From Paenibacillus glycanilyticus (lineage in GTDB: Bacteria > Bacillota > Bacilli > Paenibacillales > Paenibacillaceae), in the NCBI RefSeq assembly GCF_030161375.1, contig NZ_BSSQ01000005.1, positions 1-64,000 of the forward strand: a DNA stretch of 64,000 nt, written 5' to 3'. The notes beneath the pieces were generated by a model, which searched no databases, was not told the origin of the DNA, and saw nothing but the letters and a program-made list of their open reading frames with translations. Shown here in pieces: positions 46,901 to 55,084 of the stretch. Position numbers and translations under genes: made by a program. Within the stretch, counting starts at the first letter, position 1. Each line of letters starts with the position of its first letter.

Positions 46901-47518
46901 TTTCTGAATCACTCTAATATATAACGCACTTTGGTTGGCGGCCTCTGCAGGTAAAGCCATACCAAACTGCTCAAGGGACGTGCTCTCGATCTTTACGGTG
47001 TAGCCCGTGTCAAGCGGATTGCCGAATACGGTCCAGTCCGTACCGTTGGTGCTCCACTCCGTATTGAAATCGCGGGGACCCGTGCCGGAAGAACGAGCGC
47101 CGAAATTAAAAATCAGATCTTTAAATCCTTCGGTAGAGGTCTTCAGATACCAATACCCTTTGTCGGCCTGTCCATTAAAACCCGAAGTTGAAATAGAGGC
47201 TGACGAATAGGTAAGGCCTGAAGTAACTTGCGCGTTATTTTTAAATAATTGCAGAGTTGGATTGGAAGCATCCAGCGTCTTGTAATAACCGCTTGTTGCT
47301 CCAAAATTTCCGTTAGCAGCCGTTACTTCCCCCGTACTTCCGTAGTTCCATGTTGCAATTTCCGCTTTTCCTTCCATGCTTTGAGGCGGATTCTCAACGG
47401 ATTTGTTGCCATTGATTGCCGCAAATACGGTTGCCGTGGGCAATGCCGGCATTATACTGCTTACTACTAATAAGCATGCCATGCCAATACTTAACCAAGC
47501 TTTGTTTAACCCTTTCAT
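40970..47518 (-). CDS. Giant SLH-anchored surface protein with PHP metal-hydrolase domain
   Basis: 2182 residues; the ATG at 47516-47518 follows AAGGAGAGAGGAC and opens a signal peptide (MKGLNKAWLSIGMACLLVV). In order: a 220-residue beta-rich N-terminal domain, a chitobiase-C-like strand domain (NADANAQIFYTTDGTTP), an OB-fold-like domain, two more chitobiase-C-like modules, then a PHP domain at about 710-1030. The PHP metal ligands are visible in YGSLHAHTINSDG, FFIVTDHSNS, YGFEMTW, GGPGHMNTF, QLNHPG and NNGDNHKKG. CARDB-like strands, a ThuA/DUF4350-like segment (KYKMIILNAPSRK), an OB-fold, a Big3 domain (TQYKVGESLDLAGLVV), the shared stalk and three SLH domains (about 2005-2182) follow. A surface phosphoesterase role is possible but unproven. 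Confidence 0.85.
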   Translation of the reverse strand: MKGLNKAWLSIGMACLLVVSSIMPALPTATVFAAINGNKSVENPPQSMEGKAEIATWNYGSTGEVTAANGNFGATSGYYKTLDASNPTLQLFKNNAQVTSGLTYSSASISTSGFNGQADKGYWYLKTSTEGFKDLIFNFGARSSGTGPRDFNTEWSTNGTDWTVFGNPLDTGYTVKIESTSLEQFGMALPAEAANQSALYIRVIQKSEVSEGGGTVGSGGTSNINGVQIYGAKIPELTTPTVTATPNTTGAILDVTPISLSNADANAQIFYTTDGTTPATTVGGSTKLYTAPFTALSEGGFTGTNPFVVKVVAKSSTLLPTDVLTLSYNQQTITPNADAKKLSAGEYVWVKGIGTYLNGNTSLYMQDGMNAGSGILIFKGGANLSSYVGKEIYVYGKTTLFNGLMEIVPDDVATNVVVRSSNPTPPTPIKIMFSQLEDRTYEGMLVAFDTVKLDNVGGTNSASYFNHAVSQAGITSALRSKGIDSTVGVNGSYVNITNAVASYYNGVQLFSSNAADIVATTAPTVEFMAASVPTRTAVPLNSKVTLSTPTTGATITYSVNGGNAVTSTGNSVEVTVDAFLSGTATITATASDGTYTTAAQTFTYTQSKAANVIANPGSSAITAATPVALTSSTADATIQYSIYKNSYTSTDGTLVGTADQTYSAPIAMDASYFPVRIVAKATLANYLDSDSTTFTYTAKKAAGGEKNYYGSLHAHTINSDGLGTLPEAYAYARDEGKFDFFIVTDHSNSYDTASYDVTKDHNINDYNSSNAAWLAGKKAAEDAATPAFVTDYGFEMTWSGGPGHMNTFNTTGFVSRNNATLNNKTNDGGLQTYYKMLESTPGSISQLNHPGTTFGNFSNFGYYEDEIDDKVTLVEAGNGEGAVGSGGYFRSVDQFVLALDKGWHVAPTNNGDNHKKGWGTSNTIATVVYTNDFTLSGIYQALRDRSVWSTENRDLDVTYHLNDGKDTYSMGAILDTAPATADITITASNRNPDVATSDIASIQLISTGGAIVDQKNYPVGTNNADYTYSMNAPTPGYYFAIVTDNKGFIAVTAPIWLGSAPKVGITSVSNSSTMPVTTEALNLTTNFFNNESTAVTLKSISYEVDGDSGASQTFTPGTSIASSGNANHVFSYTPTTAGTKTITISAVITVNGVDKTYTATSTMKVSNIDSVSYVGLDASHGNEYVSGGSYPNSMGNMMTLAGSNGVRVVQLNTSAQLIAATSNPKYKMIILNAPSRKSVSAWLNPVNYSAEEIAALKAFSENGNTLVFGNIADYAEISNADSASPKKHMSELQNDVLAAIGSTLREGDDEVMDDDKNGGQAYRLYPTELNLNNPLMQGVVDGQTYSQYSGSTIYAVDPTTGKRTSTLPTTVSPLVFGFPTTYSAETDNDNFGYGTGPGIDIFPFVAAGTNPQTDKGVSSDKLYIPKYVNSNSEIATNPEEKLLAASEVITHSNGKTSLVVVAGGSFMSNFEIQVTQENAGTLPYANYNIMDNLYKTVNPLTVTSIADAKNLPDGTEVIIEATTTSEVNTQSANPDTNKGFFDTIYAQDATGGINLFPVASGIQEGQKARFSGTIAHYQGEVELTVSNFTILDPSIHKLAPTSLTTAASVSSDNTGLLVRTRGVVSDIYKDNDGTINQFTINDGSGPAIVFINGYITKGTSLSFITEGASVSVAGLASIGEVVSDSDMHPRIRVRDRAEIMNVSLTSIAVTTLPAKTQYKVGESLDLAGLVVTASYSDTTSSPVAITSANISGFDSTTTGTKTVTVTVGGKTTTFNVTIVSASTVPTGPVESTPDYTAQVNVNGSNSTLQVKVDKNNHSATVDVGAGSNLMTAGKTTVITVPSVPDVQTYSLDIPVQSLNKSDLQGSIAFTTDKGSVTVPSNMLTGLTGVSGSKAGISIGQGDKSGLPGDVKTAIGDKPLVQITLSIDGKPIAWNNPNAPVTVSIPYSPTSAELAHPESIVVWYIDDSGNVINVPNGHYDAVNGVVTYTTTHFSNYAVAYNKVSFNDVVGSAWYSKAVSFIAARGITTGTGNGIFNPDAKLSRGDFIVLMMRAYGITPDTNATDNFSDAGNTYYTNYLATAKRLGIATGVGNNMYAPGKEITRQEMFTLLYNALKVIGKLPQGETGKNLSDFNDSGQVASWATDAMTLLVKSGIVGGSNGKLNPTHTTTRAEIAQVLYNLLGN

Positions 47519-47590
47519 GTCCTCTCTCCTTGTTGAATATTTATTGTTAAATATTCGCACTTTCGTGCTCCTATTTTCACAAACCGTAAG

Positions 47591-48778
47591 CTAGTTTCTT
47601 GGATCCCATATATAATTTCCGGTTGTATCGATATAGCCGATCCTTCCATCCGAGAAGCTTAATCTTGCAATTCCGTTCCTGAATGGCCCGGCATTATTAT
47701 GTCTAAGAATATTGTCATTTTCTTTCTGAACAACCTGATGAATGCTAAGAGTCCCTTCCTTATCCATATACCCGCCAGCTCCGTCATTTATGGCAGCCAA
47801 GCCTTCCGAGAACAGGGTTTCATCAAAGCTATCATCTAAGTCGGGGCCAAGTTTATAGGCGCCGGACTTGTCTATATACCCTATTGAATATTGATTAATG
47901 CTGCCGCCAACGCCTACCTTGGCAAGTCCTTCTGAAAAGCCGTATGCTACAGCAAATTTAGGTTGTATCACCATGTTGCCTTTTGTATCGATGTATCCGT
48001 ATAAAGCGGCGGACGTTTCCGTATTCTTAACGGCTACGGCTGCTAAGCCCTCCGAGAAACTTTTCCCGTTCACGTACTTGCTCGCATCAATGATGACTTT
48101 CCCCGTCTTGTCTATGTACTGATAATGCTTGTCTTTCATGACGAGAGCCAAGCCATCCGAGAAGCTATACGCCTGTTCATATTGATAAGGGATGATCATT
48201 GTTCCGCGGGAATTAATATAGCCATACATTTCGGTAGGTTCATCTTGGACTAGAATTAATCCGTCGCTTTGCGTGGGCATATGATTTCCAATAAGCAGCA
48301 TAGAAACGATATTCATATCTTCGGGCAACGTGCTTACAACCTTGCCTTTTGTATTCAGTACAAAATATTGTAGACTATAGGTGTCCTCATCCAGTTTTAT
48401 TGCACCGGCTACTCCGTCGCTAAACGTACTAATCGCCGAATACTCCGGTTTGACAATCATCTTCCCGGCAGCATCAATGACACCAACCTTTATATTATTT
48501 TGTTCTTCTCCATCTTCACTGCTATTCGATTCGTCCTTCACCTGAACGACGGCGACGCCTTCATGAAAGTCCTCCGCCAATGTATAAATAGGTTCTATGG
48601 CTATCTTTCCTGCTTTATTGATATAGCCCCATTTCCCATCAACTTGGACGGGGTATAAAATCGTTTCGTCACTGTTTTTCTTGGTTTCAGCCTGAATAAC
48701 GACGAAGATCGCCGCTACAATAAATACAATCGCGAATGACACCCAAACGATTGGTTGTTTGATCTGTCTATCTGTCAT
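47591..48778 (-). CDS. WG-repeat surface protein
   Basis: 395 residues. One N-terminal membrane helix (about 10-30) serves as an uncleaved anchor. The rest is built of about eight WG repeats: DGKWGYINKAGKIAIEPIY (about 48-66), MYGYINSRGTMIIPYQYE, YQYIDKTGKVIID, LYGYIDTKGNMVIQPKF, IGYIDKSGAYKLGP and GYIDTTGNYIWDP. WG repeats form beta-propeller-like or solenoid folds of unclear function. The ATG at 48776-48778 follows AAAGGGGG. It ends 72 bases before the PHP SLH gene in the same direction, with no terminator between them, so the two may be co-transcribed. Confidence 0.85.
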   Translation of the reverse strand: MTDRQIKQPIVWVSFAIVFIVAAIFVVIQAETKKNSDETILYPVQVDGKWGYINKAGKIAIEPIYTLAEDFHEGVAVVQVKDESNSSEDGEEQNNIKVGVIDAAGKMIVKPEYSAISTFSDGVAGAIKLDEDTYSLQYFVLNTKGKVVSTLPEDMNIVSMLLIGNHMPTQSDGLILVQDEPTEMYGYINSRGTMIIPYQYEQAYSFSDGLALVMKDKHYQYIDKTGKVIIDASKYVNGKSFSEGLAAVAVKNTETSAALYGYIDTKGNMVIQPKFAVAYGFSEGLAKVGVGGSINQYSIGYIDKSGAYKLGPDLDDSFDETLFSEGLAAINDGAGGYMDKEGTLSIHQVVQKENDNILRHNNAGPFRNGIARLSFSDGRIGYIDTTGNYIWDPRN

Positions 48779-48900
48779 CAATGAAATCCCCCTTTGAACA
48801 ATACAAATATATTTTAGTAGTCAATTGTTATTTGCCGCACAAGTTTTGGTGAAGTGTTTGTAAAAGCGGCATAATTGCTTGAAGTTGATAACGCAAAAAA

Positions 48901-48924
48901 AAGCACGCCTCAAATGGCGTACTT
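48901..48924 (-). terminator. Terminator after the HupE/UreJ-like gene
   Basis: AAGCACGCC (48901-48909) pairs with GGCGTACTT (48916-48924) with one mismatch; the minus strand continues with eight T. Confidence 0.8.
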
Positions 48925-48943
48925 TCTTGCGATATGCAAATGA

Positions 48944-50095
48944 TTAAACATAATAAACGACACGCTCGACCAGCCATAGGCCGCCTAACATTAGAGCCGC
49001 CGCCGAGCAGGTAACTGCCACGTATCCCGCGTGTCTCCAGCGATACAGAAGAGCGAGCACAGGCAGCGCCAATGCAATGATGATCACTTGGACGGATTCA
49101 ATGCCGAGATTAAAACTAATCAGATCCACAGCCAGTTCGCTCTTTGGAATGTTCATTTCTATCAAGATGTCCGCAAAGCCCATCCCATGGATCAATCCGA
49201 AGATGAAAGTCAAAACCCACCGATAGTTCACTTTCTTGCGAATCAAATTGTCCAAAGCGACATAACAAATGCTTAGTGCAATAGCCGGCTCTACAATACT
49301 GGAAGGGACATGAATCACCCCTGTTACGCTCAAGGCCAATGTAATACAATGCGCAATCGTGAACGCTGTTATTGTTCCCGCATATTGCTTGAACGTTTGC
49401 CTTGCGATGAGCAGGGAGAATAAGAACAAAAGGTGGTCAAATCCCGATAAAATATGATTCATCCCCAGCACAAAAAACGAAAACCAGCCGCTCGTTGAGC
49501 TTGATGTAGCTGATTCCTCAGACTGTTGCTGCTCAGGTTCAGCATCGCCCGGCTTTAATGAAGCAAAATCATTGTCCGTCATTTGCAGCGACCAGGTCTG
49601 GTTGCTGCCCGAGAGTACCGCAGTGCTTCGCTCGGTCCCGTAATAAATCGACAGCAAGTTAATATAATTGCCCAATGTGTCCTTCATATTCAATTGATCA
49701 GTCAACTGGATCAACTGGTTTGCCGTTACCGCCGGGAAATAAGCTTTCAGAATCACCTTTTTTCCGTGCAAACTCAGACTCTCATTTGGAGGCCAGGCCG
49801 TGCTTTCCCCGTTATATTTCAAAACAAGGTCGCTCTTCAGAATCGCCAGCAGTTGCTCATCGACCTCAGCGAATTCCTTCGGATCTAGTTCTCCGTCCTT
49901 ATTGTTATCGCCCCCGACAAGCTCTATGACCGACTTGACATCCAGGGAATAAGTAAGCTCCGTATTGGATTCGTATAGTTCCAATACGGTATAAATCGCG
50001 CTGTAGGCATGAGCATCCGCTCTATGCTGACCTGACAGAAGCGCTAGCAGCACCATGAAAATCGAAAGAAAGAAACGCCCTCGCCAGACCGTCAT
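48944..50095 (-). CDS. HupE/UreJ-2 family membrane protein with extracellular EF-hand-like domain
   Basis: 383 residues. A signal peptide ends near QHRADAHA; the ATG at 50093-50095 is favoured because AAAAAGGATG lies 6 bases upstream. The N-terminal extracellular region (about 40-210) contains DNNKDGELDPKEF, a calcium-binding EF-hand loop. Six helices then follow with the HupE/UreJ_2 landmarks GMNHILSGFDHLLFLF, FTIAHCITLALS and FGLIHGMGFAD, rich in histidines that could bind a metal. HupE and UreJ are nickel-related, but no hydrogenase or urease genes are nearby and many family-2 members lack that context, so the metal and function are unknown. It stands alone with its own terminator. Confidence 0.8.
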   Translation of the reverse strand: MTVWRGRFFLSIFMVLLALLSGQHRADAHAYSAIYTVLELYESNTELTYSLDVKSVIELVGGDNNKDGELDPKEFAEVDEQLLAILKSDLVLKYNGESTAWPPNESLSLHGKKVILKAYFPAVTANQLIQLTDQLNMKDTLGNYINLLSIYYGTERSTAVLSGSNQTWSLQMTDNDFASLKPGDAEPEQQQSEESATSSSTSGWFSFFVLGMNHILSGFDHLLFLFSLLIARQTFKQYAGTITAFTIAHCITLALSVTGVIHVPSSIVEPAIALSICYVALDNLIRKKVNYRWVLTFIFGLIHGMGFADILIEMNIPKSELAVDLISFNLGIESVQVIIIALALPVLALLYRWRHAGYVAVTCSAAALMLGGLWLVERVVYYV

Positions 50096-50250
50096 GTATG
50101 TCATCCTTTTTCTGAAGTAGTATGAATGCCAATCCAATCTATCATATAATTGTTAATTCCAGGTCAACTAAGAGATGTAGAAATAGTAAAGTTTAATAGA
50201 GTAGCCGGTTCCTAACCGGTAAATGCGGGAGGCAATCTCCATAAAAAAAT

Positions 50251-50290
50251 AAGCGTTACCTATCGATTGTTCAATGGATAGGTAACGCTT
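50251..50290 (-). terminator. Terminator after the siderophore-binding protein gene
   Basis: AAGCGTTACCTATC (50251-50264) and GATAGGTAACGCTT (50277-50290) form a perfect 14-bp stem followed by seven T on the minus strand. Confidence 0.9.
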
Positions 50291-50298
50291 ATTAAAAA

Positions 50299-51231
50299 TT
50301 ATTGTTTTGCAAGCAATTGTTCCATATCGTCCATAGCCATGCTTTGTCCAAGCGAAGAATAGTCTAGCCATTTTTGCCCATCGAGGGTATAGACATGATT
50401 GTTCTTAACTGCTTTGAGATTCTCCCATAGCGGGTTCTTCTCGAGTTCGTTATAAGCCTTTTTAGCATTATCGTCATCATTCACAATCAAGAAGATCGCA
50501 TCGGCATCAAAGTCGGGCAACACTTCTTTGGAAATAACCTCATACGGTTCATCTTCAGCAATTTTGTCTACACCGATTGCCGGGGTTAACTGTAAATCTT
50601 CAAACATAATAGGCCCTACTGGTCGACTTGTACTCATAACCCGAAGCTCTTTTGCGGATACGCGAATAGCCATTACCTTGGCATTGCTTCCCAGTTCATC
50701 CGAAATTAATTTGCGTACACGCGTTGTTTTCTCGTCATATGCCTTCACAAATTCATCGGCTACTTTGCTCTTTCCGACTACCGCAGCAACTTGCTTTAAT
50801 TGGTCTCTCCAAGTTCCTTGATCCAAATCCATACTCACGACTGGAGCGATCTTCTCAAGTTTGGCGCGGTCCTGCCCACCAAATTGCTCCTCAATAAAGA
50901 TATAGTCCGGTTTAAGCGCAAGAACGGCTTCCATATCTGGTTCCGTCACTACGCCAAGCTTAACGGTTCCTTGAAGCATATCTTTCACATGGGGCAGAAA
51001 ATCTCCAACACCGCCGCCTATCGCTGATCCAGCCGGTTTGATTCCCAACGCCAGCAGATTGTTCGTCATATGGATCGACATAGAAGCGATTTTGGAATTC
51101 GGATCCACTTGCTGTACATCGCCGGCAGATGCTCCTTCCGAGGTTGAATTAGATTTTGCTTGTCCGCCACAAGCAGAAAGAATAGTTATTATTAATGCTA
51201 ATACCCCAATCAAACTTAGTTTGCTTTTCAT
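50299..51231 (-). CDS. Iron-siderophore-binding lipoprotein (FeuA/FhuD type)
   Basis: 310 residues. The ATG at 51229-51231 opens a lipoprotein signal with the lipobox LSACGG. The class III periplasmic-binding fold is shown by KIASMSIHMTNNLLALGIKPAG, MEAVLALKPDYIFIEEQFG (quoted as regions at about 45-66 and 98-116) and LDGQKWLDYSSLG near the end, joined by one long helix. It binds a ferric siderophore at the cell surface. It is the third gene of the operon starting at 53.3 kb, after two permeases, and no ATPase belongs to this operon. Confidence 0.9.
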   Translation of the reverse strand: MKSKLSLIGVLALIITILSACGGQAKSNSTSEGASAGDVQQVDPNSKIASMSIHMTNNLLALGIKPAGSAIGGGVGDFLPHVKDMLQGTVKLGVVTEPDMEAVLALKPDYIFIEEQFGGQDRAKLEKIAPVVSMDLDQGTWRDQLKQVAAVVGKSKVADEFVKAYDEKTTRVRKLISDELGSNAKVMAIRVSAKELRVMSTSRPVGPIMFEDLQLTPAIGVDKIAEDEPYEVISKEVLPDFDADAIFLIVNDDDNAKKAYNELEKNPLWENLKAVKNNHVYTLDGQKWLDYSSLGQSMAMDDMEQLLAKQ

Positions 51232-51254
51232 CGATTTTAAACCTCCGTGTATGA

Positions 51255-52289
51255 TCAAAGTGATGTTTTTTTCTTAATAAATAATAAATACAGAAAGTAG
51301 GGACCGCCAATTGCCGCAACAACAACACCAGCCGGAATTGCATTCGGTTGAAAGAAAGAACGCCCGATTGTATCTGCGGTAACCAAAATAACAAGACCAA
51401 CCATAGCGCATATGGGCAATAGATACCTATGCTGTGCTCCCACGAGCTTTCTCGCAATATGAGGGGCAGCTAGTCCGATAAACCCTATTCCGCCTACCAT
51501 CGCCACGCTCGCGCAAGATAAAGCGATAGCAAACATAAGCAGCACGAATCGATTTCTATTTACCGCGCTTCCCAGCCCCGCTGCCATTTCGTCACCAAGA
51601 GTAAACAGATCTAATAGGCGCGAGCGATAAAAAATTAGCGGAACGAATAGGCAAATCCAAGGAAGCAGGGTCCACACATGGATCCAGTCTCTACCCCATA
51701 CATTACCTGCCAACCATCTTGCGGCAAATGCATAAGTGTTCTCATCCAAACGCAAAGACAATAGAAGAGTTATTGAGCTAAACCCCGCTTCTATAGCTAT
51801 ACCTACCAATAGGAGCCGAATGGGCATCAACCCCCGATAGCGGTCGTAGGCTAGCAAAAAAATAACAATTGCGATGCCTGTGCCCCCAAGAAGAGTAAAC
51901 AGCGGAATCATCAAAGTTGCAGGTCCTTCCAGCGTACGGAAAAAGGAAACATATATCATTAATCCAAAAGCCGCTCCGGCATGGATCCCCAAAATACCCG
52001 GGTCTGCAAGAGAATTCCTTGAGATCCCTTGAAACACTGCTCCGGCTACTCCAAGGCCAACACCAGCAAGTAAGGTAACGATTATTCTAGGCATGCGATA
52101 TTCATACAAAATCATGGTTTCCTCAGGTGAACCGTAACCAAATAGAGCTTTCATGACGCTTGAAGGGGACAGCCGGATTGAACCGGTGTTCAGACTGAAC
52201 AGAACAACTCCCGCTCCCAGTAAACCAAGCGCAACTGCAATTACAATCGCCCGTTTCCTTCTCATCTCCGATTGTTCTTTTACATTCAA
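51255..52289 (-). CDS. FecCD-type siderophore ABC permease
   Basis: 344 residues starting with a TTG (52287-52289) that has AAAGGAGA 10 bases upstream; the preceding gene stops one base earlier. About nine to ten helices and the family motifs NSLADPGILGIHAGAAFG (about 85-102) and GFIGLAAPHIARKLVG (about 270-285), the latter a coupling helix for the ATPase. It pairs with the permease encoded just upstream. Confidence 0.92.
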   Translation of the reverse strand: MNVKEQSEMRRKRAIVIAVALGLLGAGVVLFSLNTGSIRLSPSSVMKALFGYGSPEETMILYEYRMPRIIVTLLAGVGLGVAGAVFQGISRNSLADPGILGIHAGAAFGLMIYVSFFRTLEGPATLMIPLFTLLGGTGIAIVIFLLAYDRYRGLMPIRLLLVGIAIEAGFSSITLLLSLRLDENTYAFAARWLAGNVWGRDWIHVWTLLPWICLFVPLIFYRSRLLDLFTLGDEMAAGLGSAVNRNRFVLLMFAIALSCASVAMVGGIGFIGLAAPHIARKLVGAQHRYLLPICAMVGLVILVTADTIGRSFFQPNAIPAGVVVAAIGGPYFLYLLFIKKKTSL

Positions 52290-52290
52290 T

Positions 52291-53298
52291 TTATAACGAT
52301 CTCCTTTCTTTACGGGCTAAATAAAGAAAGAAAGGGACTCCTACCAGAGACACCATGGCCCCTAATGCAAACTCTCTAGGCGGATTAACCATTCGGGCCG
52401 CAAAATCAGCCCAGATGAGCAAAATAGCCCCTAAAATCGCGGAGAGAGGAATAATTTTACGATAATCCACTCCTATTAATTTGCGGGCTATATGCGGAAC
52501 AATGAGACCTACAAAACCAACAGCTCCTGCTACTGACACGGAAGCGCCAGCTAACAAAACAACAATCGTTAGCCCCATAATTCGGACATACTGGACACGA
52601 AGTCCAAGATTCATTGCCGTCTCTTCCCCCAAGGATAAAAAGCTGATGGAACGCCCCATTGAAACCGCCCACACGATTGCGAGAATTATGATTGGCGCAA
52701 GTACTCTCAAATGCTCCCAAGTAACCCCTGCGACCCCTCCGGCATACCAAAAGGCTAAATCTTGGCTTAAAGCAAAATAGATCGCAATCCCTGTACTAAA
52801 AGAATGCAAAATGGCTGCAACCACAGCTCCCGCAATCGTTAAATGCAATGCATTTAGTCTACCGGGTGATAATGATCCAAGCGCAAGTATCATAACCGTC
52901 GTTAAAGCAGCTCCTAAAAAAGAAAAAACAATAAGGACCGAGTAGGACAAGTTCGGCAAAAAGGCAAAGCATAGAACGACAACAAACGTTGAACCTGCAT
53001 TAACGCCTAATATACCAGTGTCAGCCATCGGATTTCTCGTAACCCCTTGCATAATCGCGCCAGCCACAGCAAATGCCATGCCTACTAGAGCTGCTCCCAA
53101 TATACGCGGCAATCTTATATCATGAACAATTTGATGCGAGGTTATATCCGGGTTGTAATGGAATACGCCAGACCACACGGTAGACAGTGTCAAATCCTTA
53201 GCCCCATAAGAAATGGAAACAAACAAACTTACTGCTAAACCCGCTGTCGCGGCCAGCAAATATAAAACAAATGCAAAGTTACCCTCCATCTTTCTCAT
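52291..53298 (-). CDS. FecCD-type siderophore ABC permease
   Basis: About 335 residues. The open frame extends upstream to 53385, but the added codons overlap the Fur box and -10 at 53331-53356, so the start must be downstream. The ATG at 53296-53298 (MRKMEGNFAF) is the best candidate, although GGGAGG lies about 17 bases away. Family motifs NPMADTGILGVNAGSTF and GFVGLIVPHIARKLIG are present. It is the first gene of a Fur-controlled operon with a second permease and a binding protein. Confidence 0.9.
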   Translation of the reverse strand: MRKMEGNFAFVLYLLAATAGLAVSLFVSISYGAKDLTLSTVWSGVFHYNPDITSHQIVHDIRLPRILGAALVGMAFAVAGAIMQGVTRNPMADTGILGVNAGSTFVVVLCFAFLPNLSYSVLIVFSFLGAALTTVMILALGSLSPGRLNALHLTIAGAVVAAILHSFSTGIAIYFALSQDLAFWYAGGVAGVTWEHLRVLAPIIILAIVWAVSMGRSISFLSLGEETAMNLGLRVQYVRIMGLTIVVLLAGASVSVAGAVGFVGLIVPHIARKLIGVDYRKIIPLSAILGAILLIWADFAARMVNPPREFALGAMVSLVGVPFFLYLARKERRSL

Positions 53299-53330
53299 TC
53301 CGTCTTTATATTGATCCTCCCTGTTCCAAA

Positions 53331-53356
53331 TGATAAGAATTATCATTTTCATTATA
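53331..53356 (-). promoter_or_regulatory. Fur-controlled promoter of the permease operon
   Basis: TGATAAGAATTATCA (53331-53345) matches the 15-bp Fur box TGATAATnATTATCA with one mismatch in the second arm as read on the minus strand. A TATAAT -10 lies 5 bases upstream at 53351-53356. Fur with iron bound would cover the transcription start. Confidence 0.75.
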
Positions 53357-53421
53357 AGGTATTCATTTTTTCCGTACATGAACATTTTTAAGATATAGGC
53401 TCGAATAAATTTAGATCGGCA

Positions 53422-55059
53422 TTATTTATGTCCAAGGAGTAAATAACCGGCTTCATCCAGCTGATAAGAAAGGCCAGAAGGTGAATACATGATCCATTTC
53501 TCCCGATCTATAAATACCAACCGATTAGAAAGAACCGCTGGATGGCTTGCCCAAAACCTATTTGTATGTATCCAATGCATAACTTTTTGTTTATCGCGAT
53601 CTTTATCAACGGCCACAAACAAAAAATCAGCTTCATAATCTTTTATGTCATCTGGAGAAATGGCGGTCCAGGTAAAGCCCGTTCCTGCTGGAAATGGATT
53701 CATTTGCTTTGAAATTTTGTCCGGTGCCGATAAATTTAGAGATCTGTAAAATACATGTCCAATGTTTCTAGCGCCGTACATACGCAGTTCACGGTCACGG
53801 CATACGCACACAGCAACGGTTGCGCCTCCGATTTTACTCTTAATTTTTCTGCGCCAAATCTCTGCCCGCTTCTCATAGTTGTTCAACCAATTACTCGCCA
53901 TTTGTTGGCAATTTACTAATTCGGAGATCATATTCATATGCTGATAAACATCACTGCTAGCCCATGGAATCGAAACGATTGGAGCAATATCATTAATGTG
54001 CTCTTTGGCCTTGCCGAGTACATTGTCTTTGCATAAGATTAAGTCTGGTTTTGCCTTCATGAATACTTCCCTGTTCGCATTCCAGGGGTCGGCTCCGTGT
54101 TCCGGAAGCAACAATTCTTGTGTTTCTATGGGGAGAGTACGGTAGATTTGGGCAGCTTGAGGAATATGGCCTAACGTATAGAGCTGATCGGTATAGGGGG
54201 AAGAAAGCGATATCGTCTTGACTTCTCTCTTATGAATAAACACACTTGGTGAGTGTCCATACTTTTCTTTAAACCGCCGGCTGAAATAAAAGGCATCGTT
54301 ATACCCAACACTTGTTGCAATATCTGAAATAGGATTATTTGTCGTCAACAGTAACTCCTTCGCCTTGTTCATCCTCAAGTCCGTTAAGAAAGCCATGGGG
54401 GTCTTCCCCATCATTTGTTTAAATATTTGCGAGAAGTAGGATGGATGAAACTGTCCTATACCGGCAATTTCGCTCATTTGAACATTGTCCTGATAATGGT
54501 GCAGCATGTACCCGATCGTTGCTTGTAATCTCCTTCTGGACTCGCTATCGTCTTTGAATGCCGAATCTTCCAGTATGTCATGAAGCAGGTCAAATAACAG
54601 CTGTTGACCGTATAAACTTCTACGCCCTCCCGTCTCAATCTCTGCATTTGACATAAGCAGCCCCATAATACGCATCGCATTACTGCCGGCCATTCGCAAT
54701 TTCCCTTGCGCCGGGAAAGAATCATCGAGATGAAACTCCAACTTTTCTTTCGTTTTGTGTGATAATGCGTATCGGTCGAAATGAATCCAGAACAATAATA
54801 GTGGCTTATTATCATTCACATTCATCCTTACGGTCGTACCAGGTAGAAATAAAAAAAGAGCATCTTTTTCAATTTGCTCCGTGTGCTCGCTGAAATATAG
54901 TTCGCCTTCACCTTTTACCACAAACATAATCGTTTGATGGTTTAAGGAATTTATATGATTTGCCCAATCCGGCACGGTTTGAGATTTGGTTGCTTCAATA
55001 ATCTCAATCTTAGAATGCAGCAACTTCTTTTGAATTTCCTTTATTGCGTTCAATTTCAA
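53422..55059 (-). CDS. Btr-like AraC regulator with siderophore-binding-protein-like domain
   Basis: 545 residues starting with a TTG (55057-55059) preceded by AAGGAG. The N-terminal 180 residues are a cupin-like sensor (ILHFVVKGEGELYFSEHTEQ type pattern near 45-65). The AraC HTH pair lies at about 195-285 (VQMSEIAGIGQFHPSYFSQI and NPISDIATSVGYNDAFYFSR). The C-terminal 260 residues resemble a class III binding protein (KTISLSSPYTDQLYTLGHIP, DPWNANREVFMKAKPDLILC region and YEKRAEIWRRKIKSKIGGA). This plan is that of Bacillus subtilis Btr (YbbB), which binds bacillibactin and activates the feuABC operon. Here the feu-like operon lies immediately downstream. Confidence 0.88.
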   Translation of the reverse strand: MKLNAIKEIQKKLLHSKIEIIEATKSQTVPDWANHINSLNHQTIMFVVKGEGELYFSEHTEQIEKDALFLFLPGTTVRMNVNDNKPLLLFWIHFDRYALSHKTKEKLEFHLDDSFPAQGKLRMAGSNAMRIMGLLMSNAEIETGGRRSLYGQQLLFDLLHDILEDSAFKDDSESRRRLQATIGYMLHHYQDNVQMSEIAGIGQFHPSYFSQIFKQMMGKTPMAFLTDLRMNKAKELLLTTNNPISDIATSVGYNDAFYFSRRFKEKYGHSPSVFIHKREVKTISLSSPYTDQLYTLGHIPQAAQIYRTLPIETQELLLPEHGADPWNANREVFMKAKPDLILCKDNVLGKAKEHINDIAPIVSIPWASSDVYQHMNMISELVNCQQMASNWLNNYEKRAEIWRRKIKSKIGGATVAVCVCRDRELRMYGARNIGHVFYRSLNLSAPDKISKQMNPFPAGTGFTWTAISPDDIKDYEADFLFVAVDKDRDKQKVMHWIHTNRFWASHPAVLSNRLVFIDREKWIMYSPSGLSYQLDEAGYLLLGHK

Positions 55060-55084
55060 ATCTGCTCCTTCCTTCCAATCTCAC

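Noticed and set aside
52291..53385. Upstream start at 53385 for the first permease of the feu-like operon
   Set aside because: The added N-terminus would be translated from the promoter and Fur box sequence itself, so it cannot be part of the transcript's coding region.
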